From the NCBI GenBank assembly GCA_965260995.1, contig CBDHCD010000001.1:682001-746000 (forward strand): a stretch of 64,000 bases of DNA, written 5' to 3'. Shown piece by piece: positions 40,983 to 48,549 of the stretch; the first letter of the stretch is position 1, and every line of letters begins with the position of its first letter. The notes beneath the pieces are model-generated. The model did no database searches and was not told the DNA's origin. It saw only the letters and a list, made by a program, of their open reading frames with translations. The position numbers and the translations under genes were made by a program. The DNA is from JBBROS01 sp965260995 (lineage in GTDB: Bacteria; Pseudomonadota; Alphaproteobacteria; Acetobacterales; Acetobacteraceae).

Positions 40983-42716
40983 ATGCTGCGCAGCTTCCTC
41001 GCCTACTACCGCCCGCACAAACGGCTCCTCTTGCTCGATTTCGGCTGCGCCGCGCTGTCCGGGATGCTGGAACTCGGATTCCCCATGGCCGTCCGCGCCT
41101 TCATCGACCGGCTGCTGCCCCAGGCCGACCTGCCGCTGATCCTGCTCGCCATCGCCGCCCTGCTCGCGATCTACCTGGTCAACGCCGGGCTGACCGCGGT
41201 GGTCAACTACTGGGGCCACGTGCTCGGCATCGGCATCGAGACCGAGATGCGCCGCCGCGCCTTCGAGCACCTGCAACGCTTGTCGATGCGCTTCTACGAC
41301 GGCCAGAAGACCGGCCACTTGGTCAGCCGCGTCACCACCGACCTCGCCGACATCGGCGAGGTGGCGCACCACGGCCCGGAGGACCTGTTGATCGCGGTGC
41401 TCACCTTCCTCGGCGCGTTCGCGCTCATGCTGCTCGTCAGCCCGCCGCTCGCCTTCATCGCCGCCCTCGTCGTGCCCATCGCCGGCTGGGTCGTCGCCCA
41501 TTTCGGCGCCCGCATGGACCGGAGCTGGCGCGCCCAGTTCAAGACCGTCGGCCGCTTCAACGCGCGTATCGAGGAGAACGTCGGCGGCGCCCGCGTCGTG
41601 CAGGCGTTCGCCAACGAGGCCCACGAGCGGGCCTTGTTCGCCGTCGAGAACGCCGCCTACCAGCGCGAGAAGCTCAAGGCCTACGCCACCATGGCCGTCA
41701 GCACGACGCTCAACTACCTCGGCATGAGGCTGGTGCAGATCGTCGTCATGCTGGCCGGCACCGTGCTCATCATCCGCGGCGGCCTTTCGGTCGGCGACTT
41801 CGTCGCCTTTCTCCTGCTCGTCAGCGTGTTCTACCGCCCGCTCGACAAGATCACCGCCGTGATCGAGACCTACCCACGCGGCATCGCCGGGTTCAGCCGC
41901 TACCAGGAGCTGCTCGCCATCGAGCCCGACGTGGTCGACCGCCCGTCCGCCATCGAAGCGCCGCCCTTTCGGGGCGACATCCGCTTTGAGGACGTGGGGT
42001 TCGGCTACGAGCCGGGCCGCCCGGTGCTGCGCCGCCTCAGCTTCGCCGTCAGCCCCGGCGAGACGGTGGCGCTCGTCGGCCCATCCGGCGCCGGCAAGAC
42101 CACGATCTGCTCCCTGCTGCCCCGCTTCTACGACGTGGAGGCCGGGCGCATTACGGTGGACGGGGTGGACGTGCGCGACCTCACCCGCGCCTCGCTCCGC
42201 CGCCAGATCGGCATCGTCGAGCAGACCGTCTTCCTATTCGCGGGATCGGTGCGCCAGAACATCGGCTACGGCCGCCTCGGCGCGGACGACGCCGCGATCT
42301 GGGCAGCGCTCCGCCGCGCCCGGCTCGACGAATGGGCGGCTGGGCTGCCCCAAGGCCTCGACACCGAGATCGGCGAGCGCGGCGCCAAGCTGTCCGGCGG
42401 CCAGAAGCAGCGCCTGGCCATCGCCCGCATCTTCCTCAAGAACCCGCCCATCCTCATCCTCGACGAGGCCACCTCCGCCCTCGACAGCGAAACGGAGCGC
42501 GCCATCCAGCACTCCTTGGCCGAACTCGCCGACGGCCGCACCACCCTCGTCATCGCCCACCGGCTGGCGACGGTCCGCGACGCCGACCGCATCCTCGTCG
42601 TCTCCGCCCAGGGCCTCGTCGAGCAGGGGCCGCACGATCAATTGATCCGGGCCGGCGGCGTTTACCGCCGGCTCTACGAGGCGCAGTTCGGCCCCGCCGC
42701 CGCCGCGGCCGACTGA
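40983..42716 (+). CDS. ABC exporter half-transporter (MsbA/multidrug type)
   Basis: The 577-residue product has an N-terminal transmembrane domain of six helices (residues about 1-320), then the nucleotide-binding domain. That domain has Walker A GPSGAGKTT, signature LSGGQKQRLAIAR, Walker B ILILDEATSALDSET and H-loop VIAHRLATV. It functions as a homodimer exporting lipids, polysaccharide precursors or drugs. The substrate cannot be told. It stands alone, 167 bp after the SCO gene. Confidence 0.92.
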   Translation: MLRSFLAYYRPHKRLLLLDFGCAALSGMLELGFPMAVRAFIDRLLPQADLPLILLAIAALLAIYLVNAGLTAVVNYWGHVLGIGIETEMRRRAFEHLQRLSMRFYDGQKTGHLVSRVTTDLADIGEVAHHGPEDLLIAVLTFLGAFALMLLVSPPLAFIAALVVPIAGWVVAHFGARMDRSWRAQFKTVGRFNARIEENVGGARVVQAFANEAHERALFAVENAAYQREKLKAYATMAVSTTLNYLGMRLVQIVVMLAGTVLIIRGGLSVGDFVAFLLLVSVFYRPLDKITAVIETYPRGIAGFSRYQELLAIEPDVVDRPSAIEAPPFRGDIRFEDVGFGYEPGRPVLRRLSFAVSPGETVALVGPSGAGKTTICSLLPRFYDVEAGRITVDGVDVRDLTRASLRRQIGIVEQTVFLFAGSVRQNIGYGRLGADDAAIWAALRRARLDEWAAGLPQGLDTEIGERGAKLSGGQKQRLAIARIFLKNPPILILDEATSALDSETERAIQHSLAELADGRTTLVIAHRLATVRDADRILVVSAQGLVEQGPHDQLIRAGGVYRRLYEAQFGPAAAAAD

Positions 42717-42861
42717 AGCGACCTCCCCCGCCGGGTCGGCCGCCCAAAGCGTCTCCCGCCGCGGCGGTGGCGGTCCGAGGCGGCAACCGCCAGCGCCGCG
42801 CGCGGGCGGTGCTTGCGCGGCCCGGCCGCGCCCACCATCGTTAGGGTCGGCAACTCCGGGG

Positions 42862-44391
42862 ATGAGGATCGGCGGCATGAACGAGCTGACCATGCGCGAA
42901 ACGGCGGCGGCCCGCGCGACGGGACGCCCGGCCGAGCATTTCGACGTGCTGATCGTCGGCGCCGGCATCTCCGGCATCGGCGCTGCCTACCACCTGGCGC
43001 AGCAGTGCCCCGAGAAGCGCTTCGTCGCCCTCGAAGCGCAGGCCGGCTTCGGCGGCACCTGGCGCACCCACCGCTACCCCGGCATCCGCTCCGACAGCGA
43101 CCTCTACACCTTCGGCTACCGCTTCAAGCCCTGGACCGGCACGCCGATCGCCACCGCCGCCGAGATCCGGCGCTACCTCGGCGAGGTGATCGACGAGAAC
43201 GGCCTCGCCCGCCACATCCGCTACCACCACGCCATCGCCACCGCCGAATGGTCGAGCGAGGCCGCACTGTGGACAATCGAGGCGACCCGCACCGACACCG
43301 GCGAGACCGTCCGCTTCACCGCCAACTTCCTTTGGATGTGCCAGGGCTACTACCGCCACGCCGAGGGCTACACGCCGACCTGGGACGGCATGGAGCGGTT
43401 CGGGGGCCGCGTCGTCCATCCCCAGACCTGGCCCGACGACCTCGACTACGCCGGCAAGCGGGTCGTCGTCATCGGCTCCGGCGCGACGGCGGCCACCCTC
43501 ATTCCCGCTATGGCCGAGACCGCCGGGCACGTCACCATGCTGCAGCGCTCGCCCACCTTCTTCCGCACCGCCCGCAACGCCATCGCCATCGCCGACGAGC
43601 TGCGCCAGCTCGGCATCGACGAGACCTGGATCCACGAGATCGTCCGCCGCAAGATCCTGCATGAGCAGTCGGTGTTCACCGAGCGGTCCTTCAGCGAGCC
43701 GGACGCCGTGCGCGACGAGCTGCTGGGGGCCGTCCGCGGCCACCTCGGCCCCGACTACGACGTCGGCGCCCACTTCACCCCGAGCTACCGCCCGTGGCGG
43801 CAGCGGATCGCCTTCGTCCCCGACGGCGACCTGTTCGCCGTTATCCGCGGTGGCCGCGCCTCCGTCGTCACCGACACGATCGAGCGCTTCACCGAGACCG
43901 GCATCCTGCTCGCCTCCGGCAAGACGCTCGACGCCGACGTCGTCGTTACCGCGACCGGCTTCCACCTCAGCGCCCTCGGTGACATCGCCGTCCGCATCGA
44001 CGGCGCGCCGCTCGACATCTCCGGCACCGTCACCTATCGCGGCATGATGTTCACCGGCGTGCCCAACCTCGCCTGGGTGTTCGGCTACTTCCGCGCCAGC
44101 TGGACGCTGCGGGCCGACCTGGTCGGCGACTTCGTGTGCCGGCTGCTCAACCACATGGCGGCCAAGGGCGTTCGCAGCGTCACCCCGGCGCTGCGCCCCG
44201 AGGACCGCGACATGCCGCGCCTGCCCTGGATCGACCCCGAGGACTTCAACCCGGGTTACCTGACCCGCGGCACCCATCTTCTGCCCAAGCGAGGCGACAA
44301 GCGGGAATGGCAGCACACGCAAGACTACTGGCGCGAGAAGGACGAGTTCCCCGCTATCGACCTCGACGACCCGGCCTTCGTGTATCGTTGA
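42862..44391 (+). CDS. Flavin-containing monooxygenase, Baeyer-Villiger type
   Basis: The 509-residue FAD/NADPH enzyme has the FAD-binding Rossmann motif LIVGAGISGIGAAYHL, FGGTWRTHRYPGIRSDSDLY, and the fingerprint FGGRVVHPQTW (FxGxxxHxxxW, about residues 178-188), followed by the NADPH motif VVIGSGATAATLIP. ATATGFHLS marks the end of the FMO family core. It inserts oxygen next to ketones or oxygenates heteroatoms, and the substrate is unknown. An alternative start is ATG 42877. Confidence 0.92.
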   Translation: MRIGGMNELTMRETAAARATGRPAEHFDVLIVGAGISGIGAAYHLAQQCPEKRFVALEAQAGFGGTWRTHRYPGIRSDSDLYTFGYRFKPWTGTPIATAAEIRRYLGEVIDENGLARHIRYHHAIATAEWSSEAALWTIEATRTDTGETVRFTANFLWMCQGYYRHAEGYTPTWDGMERFGGRVVHPQTWPDDLDYAGKRVVVIGSGATAATLIPAMAETAGHVTMLQRSPTFFRTARNAIAIADELRQLGIDETWIHEIVRRKILHEQSVFTERSFSEPDAVRDELLGAVRGHLGPDYDVGAHFTPSYRPWRQRIAFVPDGDLFAVIRGGRASVVTDTIERFTETGILLASGKTLDADVVVTATGFHLSALGDIAVRIDGAPLDISGTVTYRGMMFTGVPNLAWVFGYFRASWTLRADLVGDFVCRLLNHMAAKGVRSVTPALRPEDRDMPRLPWIDPEDFNPGYLTRGTHLLPKRGDKREWQHTQDYWREKDEFPAIDLDDPAFVYR

Positions 44392-44487
44392 GCCGGACGC
44401 CGGTGCCGGCCGCGCGGCCAGGGCCATATGGTTGGGCTATATCGGTCGGGCCGAGTCGGAGCCGGGACATCGGCGCTCGACGCCCGG

Positions 44488-44524
44488 CGCTTGAGGAGGC
44501 TCGCCCAACGCTTGCGGAGGCTCG
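44488..44524 (+). repeat. Duplicated ribosome-site segment before clpS
   Basis: CGCTTGAGGAGGCTCG (44488-44503) and CGCTTGCGGAGGCTCG (44509-44524) are 21 bp apart. The second supplies the GGAGG next to the clpS ATG at 44527, and the first is an upstream duplicate. Confidence 0.7.
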
Positions 44525-44526
44525 AC

Positions 44527-44832
44527 ATGTCCGACACCAACACCACGTCCCGCGTTCAGCTCGAGATCAAGCCCGAGCGCCCGCGCTTGCACAAAGTCAT
44601 GCTGGTCAACGACGACTTCACGCCGCGCGAGTTCGTCGTCACCGTGCTCCGCGGCGAGTTCCGCCTGACGGACGAGCAGGCCCGCCGCGTGATGATGACC
44701 GCCCACCAGCGCGGCGTCTGCGTCGTCGCGGTGTTCCCGAAGGACGTCGCGGAAACCAAGGCCACCAACGCGACCGACGCCGCCCGCCAGAAGGGCTACC
44801 CGCTGCTGTTCACCACCGAGCCGGAGGAGTAG
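44527..44832 (+). CDS. clpS: ClpS adaptor protein
   Basis: The 101-residue adaptor passes N-degron substrates to the ClpAP protease. The ClpS fold is clear: KVMLVNDDFTPREFVVTVLR has the conserved NDD(x)T binding loop, followed by MMTAHQRGVCVVAVFPKDVA. The central part AHQRG and GVCVV are typical. No clpA gene follows within the window, so this is probably a stand-alone or second ClpS copy, as in many alphaproteobacteria. Confidence 0.9.
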   Translation: MSDTNTTSRVQLEIKPERPRLHKVMLVNDDFTPREFVVTVLRGEFRLTDEQARRVMMTAHQRGVCVVAVFPKDVAETKATNATDAARQKGYPLLFTTEPEE

Positions 44833-44899
44833 GCGGCCTGCGCCTTCCTTCGGCACGCTCCGCTGCATCCCGGGCCCGCCATCGCGCGTTGACCTCTCC

Positions 44900-44953
44900 G
44901 GCGGCGCATCGACGCCAAGACGAACAGGCGGCGCATCGACGCCAGGATCAACA
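44900..44953 (+). repeat. Tandem 27-bp duplication
   Basis: Two head-to-tail copies start GGCGGCGCATCGACGCCA and differ at a few positions near their ends. They lie between clpS and the Gly-rich gene and end 10 bp before its start codon. Confidence 0.75.
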
Positions 44954-44963
44954 GGAGACCAGC

Positions 44964-45206
44964 ATGGGCAACCAACCATCCCGTCGCGAAGACGGCTTCG
45001 GCACCGAGGGCATCGGCGATAACGGCGACGGCAGCATGGGCCAGACCAACAGCGGCGGCGGCGGCACCGGGGCCACCGGCCACGGCCACCCCCGCGGCAG
45101 CCATAACGAGGAGGGCGCGTCCGCCAAGCAGGACGGCAGCGTCGGCCGCCAGAACGAGGCCAACAAGCAGGGTGCCGAGGGCACGGGCGTCGTCCCGCAG
45201 GACTGA
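44964..45206 (+). CDS. Small Gly/Asn-rich hydrophilic protein
   Basis: The 80-residue product is very hydrophilic, with Gly, Asn, Gln and His runs (GDGSMGQTNSGGGGTGATGH) and no hydrophobic segment, so it is likely disordered. AGGAGACC precedes the ATG. The composition resembles small stress-related hydrophilin-like proteins, but no family can be assigned. It is followed by a strong inverted repeat shared with the convergent GT2 gene. Confidence 0.65.
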   Translation: MGNQPSRREDGFGTEGIGDNGDGSMGQTNSGGGGTGATGHGHPRGSHNEEGASAKQDGSVGRQNEANKQGAEGTGVVPQD

Positions 45207-45211
45207 GGCGA

Positions 45212-45251
45212 AGCGGGAGGGGAGGGGGCCGGACCGCCCTTCCCTCCCGCT
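45212..45251. terminator. Bidirectional terminator-like inverted repeat
   Basis: AGCGGGAGGGGAGGG pairs with CCTTCCCTCCCGCT across a short GC-rich loop, with about one mismatch. It lies between two convergent genes. There is no U-run, so it is a stable hairpin of probable rather than certain terminator function. Confidence 0.6.
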
Positions 45252-46284
45252 ACCTGATGGGTCCGCCGCCCGCCTCGGCGGTGACCTTGGCGCGGCTAAT
45301 GACCTCGATCAGCATATCGTCGCTGTTCTTCGCCCGAGTGAACACGACGATCTCGCCGATCAGTCCCATCGCGATCACCTGCACGCCCAGCACCAGCAGC
45401 AGCACGCACAAGATCAGCGCCGGCCGGTCGGCCAACGGCACGTCGAATGCGAACTTCTGCACGCTGATCGCGACACCCACCAGCACCCCGAGCGCGGCGA
45501 TCCCCAGCCCGATCGCCCCGAAGAAGCGGAACGGCTTGCGGGTGAACCGCTGCATGAAATAGAGCGTGCCCAAATCGAGCAGCCGCTCGACGAACGTCAG
45601 CGGCTTGCGCGCCCGGGCGCGCCGGTCGTTGCCGTGCTGCGGCAGCACCACCTGCGCGACGCGAAACCCGTGGCTCTCCGCCAGGATGGGGAAGAATCGG
45701 TGCTGCTCACCGTAGGTGGCAACCGAGCGCGTCACCTCGCTGCGCATCAGCCGCACGCCGCAGCCGAGGTCGTTGAACCGCGAGCCTGAGAACCGCGCCA
45801 AGTCGTGGAACACACGGCCTTGCAGCCGGTTCAGCAGCAGGTCGTCCCTGCGGTCGCGCGAGGCGACGACCAGGTCCGCGTCGCTGATGTGCTCGAACAG
45901 GCCGGGCAGCGCCGCCGGCTCCACCTGGAGATAGGGCGGCAGGGTCAGCACCAATTCGCTGGCGCAGCTCAGGAACCCAACCGTCAGCGCGGCCGCCTCG
46001 CCGAACGGCCGCGGCAGGGCGATGATGCGGATCGCCTCGCCCGCGTCCCGCAGCGCTTCGAGTTGGCGGCTCAGCTCCGGCTTCGGGCCGTCCAGCACGT
46101 AGGTGAACTCGGCCCCGGCCGCCACCGGCTCCAGCCCCCGCCGGTAGGCCGCGTAGACGCTGGTCGCGTCGTCGTAGCGGTCCGTCACCGGAATTAGCAC
46201 GGCGACAGCGGCCACCTGAGAAGTCGCTGGCCCGGCCGGCATGGGCCGCGCCATCTCGAGCCCGACTGTGTTGACGTAGGTCAT
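45250..46284 (-). CDS. GT2-like membrane protein without catalytic motifs (pseudo-glycosyltransferase)
   Basis: The 344-residue product has the layout of bactoprenol glucosyltransferases: an N-terminal GT2-like domain and two C-terminal transmembrane helices (FFGAIGLGIAALGVLVGVAI, LILCVLLLVLGVQVIAMGLI). Compared with its neighbour, the nucleotide-binding DDGS reads LDGPKPE, and the DxD-containing block reads LTLPPYLQVEP, so both metal/nucleotide motifs are gone. The start ATG overlaps the stop of the intact GT2 gene (ATGA), so the two are made together. It may be a regulatory or scaffolding partner. Confidence 0.8.
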   Translation of the reverse strand: MTYVNTVGLEMARPMPAGPATSQVAAVAVLIPVTDRYDDATSVYAAYRRGLEPVAAGAEFTYVLDGPKPELSRQLEALRDAGEAIRIIALPRPFGEAAALTVGFLSCASELVLTLPPYLQVEPAALPGLFEHISDADLVVASRDRRDDLLLNRLQGRVFHDLARFSGSRFNDLGCGVRLMRSEVTRSVATYGEQHRFFPILAESHGFRVAQVVLPQHGNDRRARARKPLTFVERLLDLGTLYFMQRFTRKPFRFFGAIGLGIAALGVLVGVAISVQKFAFDVPLADRPALILCVLLLVLGVQVIAMGLIGEIVVFTRAKNSDDMLIEVISRAKVTAEAGGGPIR

Positions 46285-47240
46285 GCCACGCTCTCCCCTC
46301 GCTCGTCGTTGCTCAGCCGGGCGGCCACTTTGGCGAATTCCTGCAAGTCGCGGCCGCCCGTCTCCGCGATCAGCAGGCCGATCAGCCCCCACGTCACCAG
46401 CACCATCGACAGCGAGAACAGCAACAGGCTGGCCGCGTGCGAGATCAGCGGGCTGGTCGTGAACACGCCGCCGCCCAGCAGGGGATTGACCAGGATCAGC
46501 GTTCCCAAGAGCGTCGAAGGCGTCGCCAGCCCGAGCACCCAAGCATACGGCCGCCGGTTGAAGCTCAGCAGGAACCGGATCGAGATCAGGTCCAGGAACA
46601 CCTTGAAAATGCGCGAGTAGCCGTACTTCGACTGCCCGAACCGGCGCGGATGGTGCCGCACCCGCACCTGGGCCAGCCGCGCCCCGGCCAGGCTCGCCAG
46701 CGCCGGGATGAACCGGTGCATGTCGGCGTAGAGCGGCACGTTGCGGATCAGCTCCCCGCGATACACCTTGAGCGAGCAGCCAGTGTCCTTGACCTGCGTG
46801 CGCATGATCCGCCGGATCATCCAGTTGGCCACCTTGGACGGCAGCACCCGCAAGGTGTCGTCCTGGCGCTTATGCCGCCAGCCCACCACGATGTCGTGGT
46901 CGCGGCCCAGCAGCGCCAGCATGGCCGGGATGTCGCGCGGGTCGTTCTGCAGGTCGCCGTCCATCGTCGCCACCGACCGCCCGGACGAGTGCCGGATGCC
47001 CACCGCCATCGCCGCCGTCTGGCCGAAATTGCCCCGCAGCTTGATGACGCACACCCGCGGGTCATCCCGCGCCAGCCCGGCCGCCAGCGCGTAGGTCCGG
47101 TCCCGGCTGCCGTCGTCGATCAGCACCAGCTCGAACAGCGTCCCGGTCGGCTCCAGCGCCGCCACCACCGCCTCGTACAAAGGGACTACGTTGTCCTCTT
47201 CGTTGTGCACCGGCACGACCACGGAAAGCTCGGGCTGCAT
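46281..47240 (-). CDS. GT2 glycosyltransferase, polyprenyl-phosphate (GtrB/DPM-like) type
   Basis: The 319-residue product has an N-terminal GT2 catalytic domain with ELSVVVPVHNEEDNVVPLYE, LVLIDDGSRDRTYA and ATMDGDLQNDPRDIPAML (DxD) intact. KDTGCSLKVYRGELIRNVPL and RHHPRRFGQSKYGYSRIFKV follow, then two C-terminal membrane helices. It transfers a sugar from a nucleotide donor to a polyprenyl phosphate on the cytoplasmic face. The ATG at 47240 (with GAAGAGAA upstream) is preferred over a TTG at 47267. Upstream is an AT-rich promoter region. Confidence 0.9.
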   Translation of the reverse strand: MQPELSVVVPVHNEEDNVVPLYEAVVAALEPTGTLFELVLIDDGSRDRTYALAAGLARDDPRVCVIKLRGNFGQTAAMAVGIRHSSGRSVATMDGDLQNDPRDIPAMLALLGRDHDIVVGWRHKRQDDTLRVLPSKVANWMIRRIMRTQVKDTGCSLKVYRGELIRNVPLYADMHRFIPALASLAGARLAQVRVRHHPRRFGQSKYGYSRIFKVFLDLISIRFLLSFNRRPYAWVLGLATPSTLLGTLILVNPLLGGGVFTTSPLISHAASLLLFSLSMVLVTWGLIGLLIAETGGRDLQEFAKVAARLSNDERGESVA

Positions 47241-47412
47241 CGCATTCTCTTCACGCTTATTAACCAATAATTACCAGTTTTTGTCACGAATTGCAACACT
47301 CCCACTCATCGGCGTGACAGAAAATAAGATCAGCACTTCGAAATGAGAGCGTTCAGACGGAGTAACGCCGTCGCGCCCAGGCGCGCCTGGCATTGCAACC
47401 GCGCAATTCGTT

Positions 47413-48201
47413 TCAGGTGTGAGCGTTGCGCGTCGGCTGGTGCGCGCGTGGCCGAGCCGGCCCGGCGATGAGGTGAGCCGGGTGGATGCGTCGCTGCGCG
47501 AGGCGCGTGGCGACGCGGCGGATGTCCTGAAGCGACCAGCGGACGAGGCGTGCCGGGCGCGCGTCCGGGGCCGCGCCATCTCCGAGAGGCTGGCCGGTTC
47601 GCGGGGCGGCGAATGGTCGCCAGCATGCCCAGCGAGGCATGGCGGCGCCGGCCGTGCCAGGACCGGCTCTCGTTGTGATCGAGTTGTGATCGAGGCCGAA
47701 CTCGGCCTGGGCGGCCTCGAAGCTGTCCCCGACGGCCCAGCGCCGCCCCTCGACCGCAACGAGAGCGCCGATGCCCGCGCCGGCCCTGTCAGCTTCGCTG
47801 ACATCGCTGCGTGGAATCGCTTCGCGACGGCGCCACGTGGCGAAGAACGCGCGCGCCATCGGCCAGGCGGCGCCGGGCCAGCAGGCCGCGAACACCCCGA
47901 CCGGGCAGTTCGTGATCTTGCCGGCCGATCCCGTGCACTGCCGTCCCACGCCGCGGGACGACTTGCCTTGCTTGCGGCCGAGGATCGCCTGCTGGCGCCG
48001 CGGCCCGGGGTCGCCCGCCTCGGCCCGCCTCCACCCGGCCTCGCGCCGCTCCGGCCCCGGCAGGCCGCCCAAGACCAAACCCGCCGACGCCGCCACCCGG
48101 GCCTTCACGTCACGCAGCGACGACGCCCACGGCGCCAGCATCGTCGCCATCGAGACAGTCATCGCCCACGCACGCCCAGCCACGCGGAAGCGCGGCGTCA
48201 C
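47413..48201 (-). pseudogene. IS701-family transposase relic
   Basis: Pieces typical of IS701 (DDE_5) transposases appear in order but with frame changes and losses: a start region with LGGLPGPERREAGWRRAEAG, then KSSRGVGRQCTGSAGKITNC, then ALVAVEGRRWAVGDSFEAAQ and AEFGLDHN. Much of the central catalytic domain is missing, and a full protein would be over 380 residues. No clear terminal repeats remain. The gap between 47241 and 47412 is the AT-rich promoter region of the GT2 genes. Confidence 0.7.
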
Positions 48202-48549
48202 CGCTCAAATCCAGGCAACTGTAAGGGTGGCGACCTCCCAGCGTCCCCGCGCGCGCCGTCGCCAGGATCGGGCCGCGCCCGTCCCTGCGCCGCGTGGGTC
48301 GTGAATAGAGGCGCAAGAGAATGTTAAACCTAAAAGCATAATAGATGATCGAGACAATCTATAACAAAACAAATCCTGTTTTATAGTTGCGAAATCGAAG
48401 CAATTTTGTTGGGGTCAGCTTAAATCGAATTGTCAGAAAGGCCTCGATCCTTTGATGTTCTCAAGCCGCTCGTTCGTTGACTTGCCCTGCACCGGCCGCG
48501 CTGGCGCCTGGGCACCCTCGCCACCCGCCCCGCGCGGCTGGGGCGCCCG
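48202..48549. other. AT-rich promoter-like stretch upstream of the modular esterase
   Basis: About 350 bp, of which 48,310-48,440 is strikingly AT-rich for this genome. No gene is seen. It probably carries the promoter of the esterase and remnants left by the IS701 element. Confidence 0.5.
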
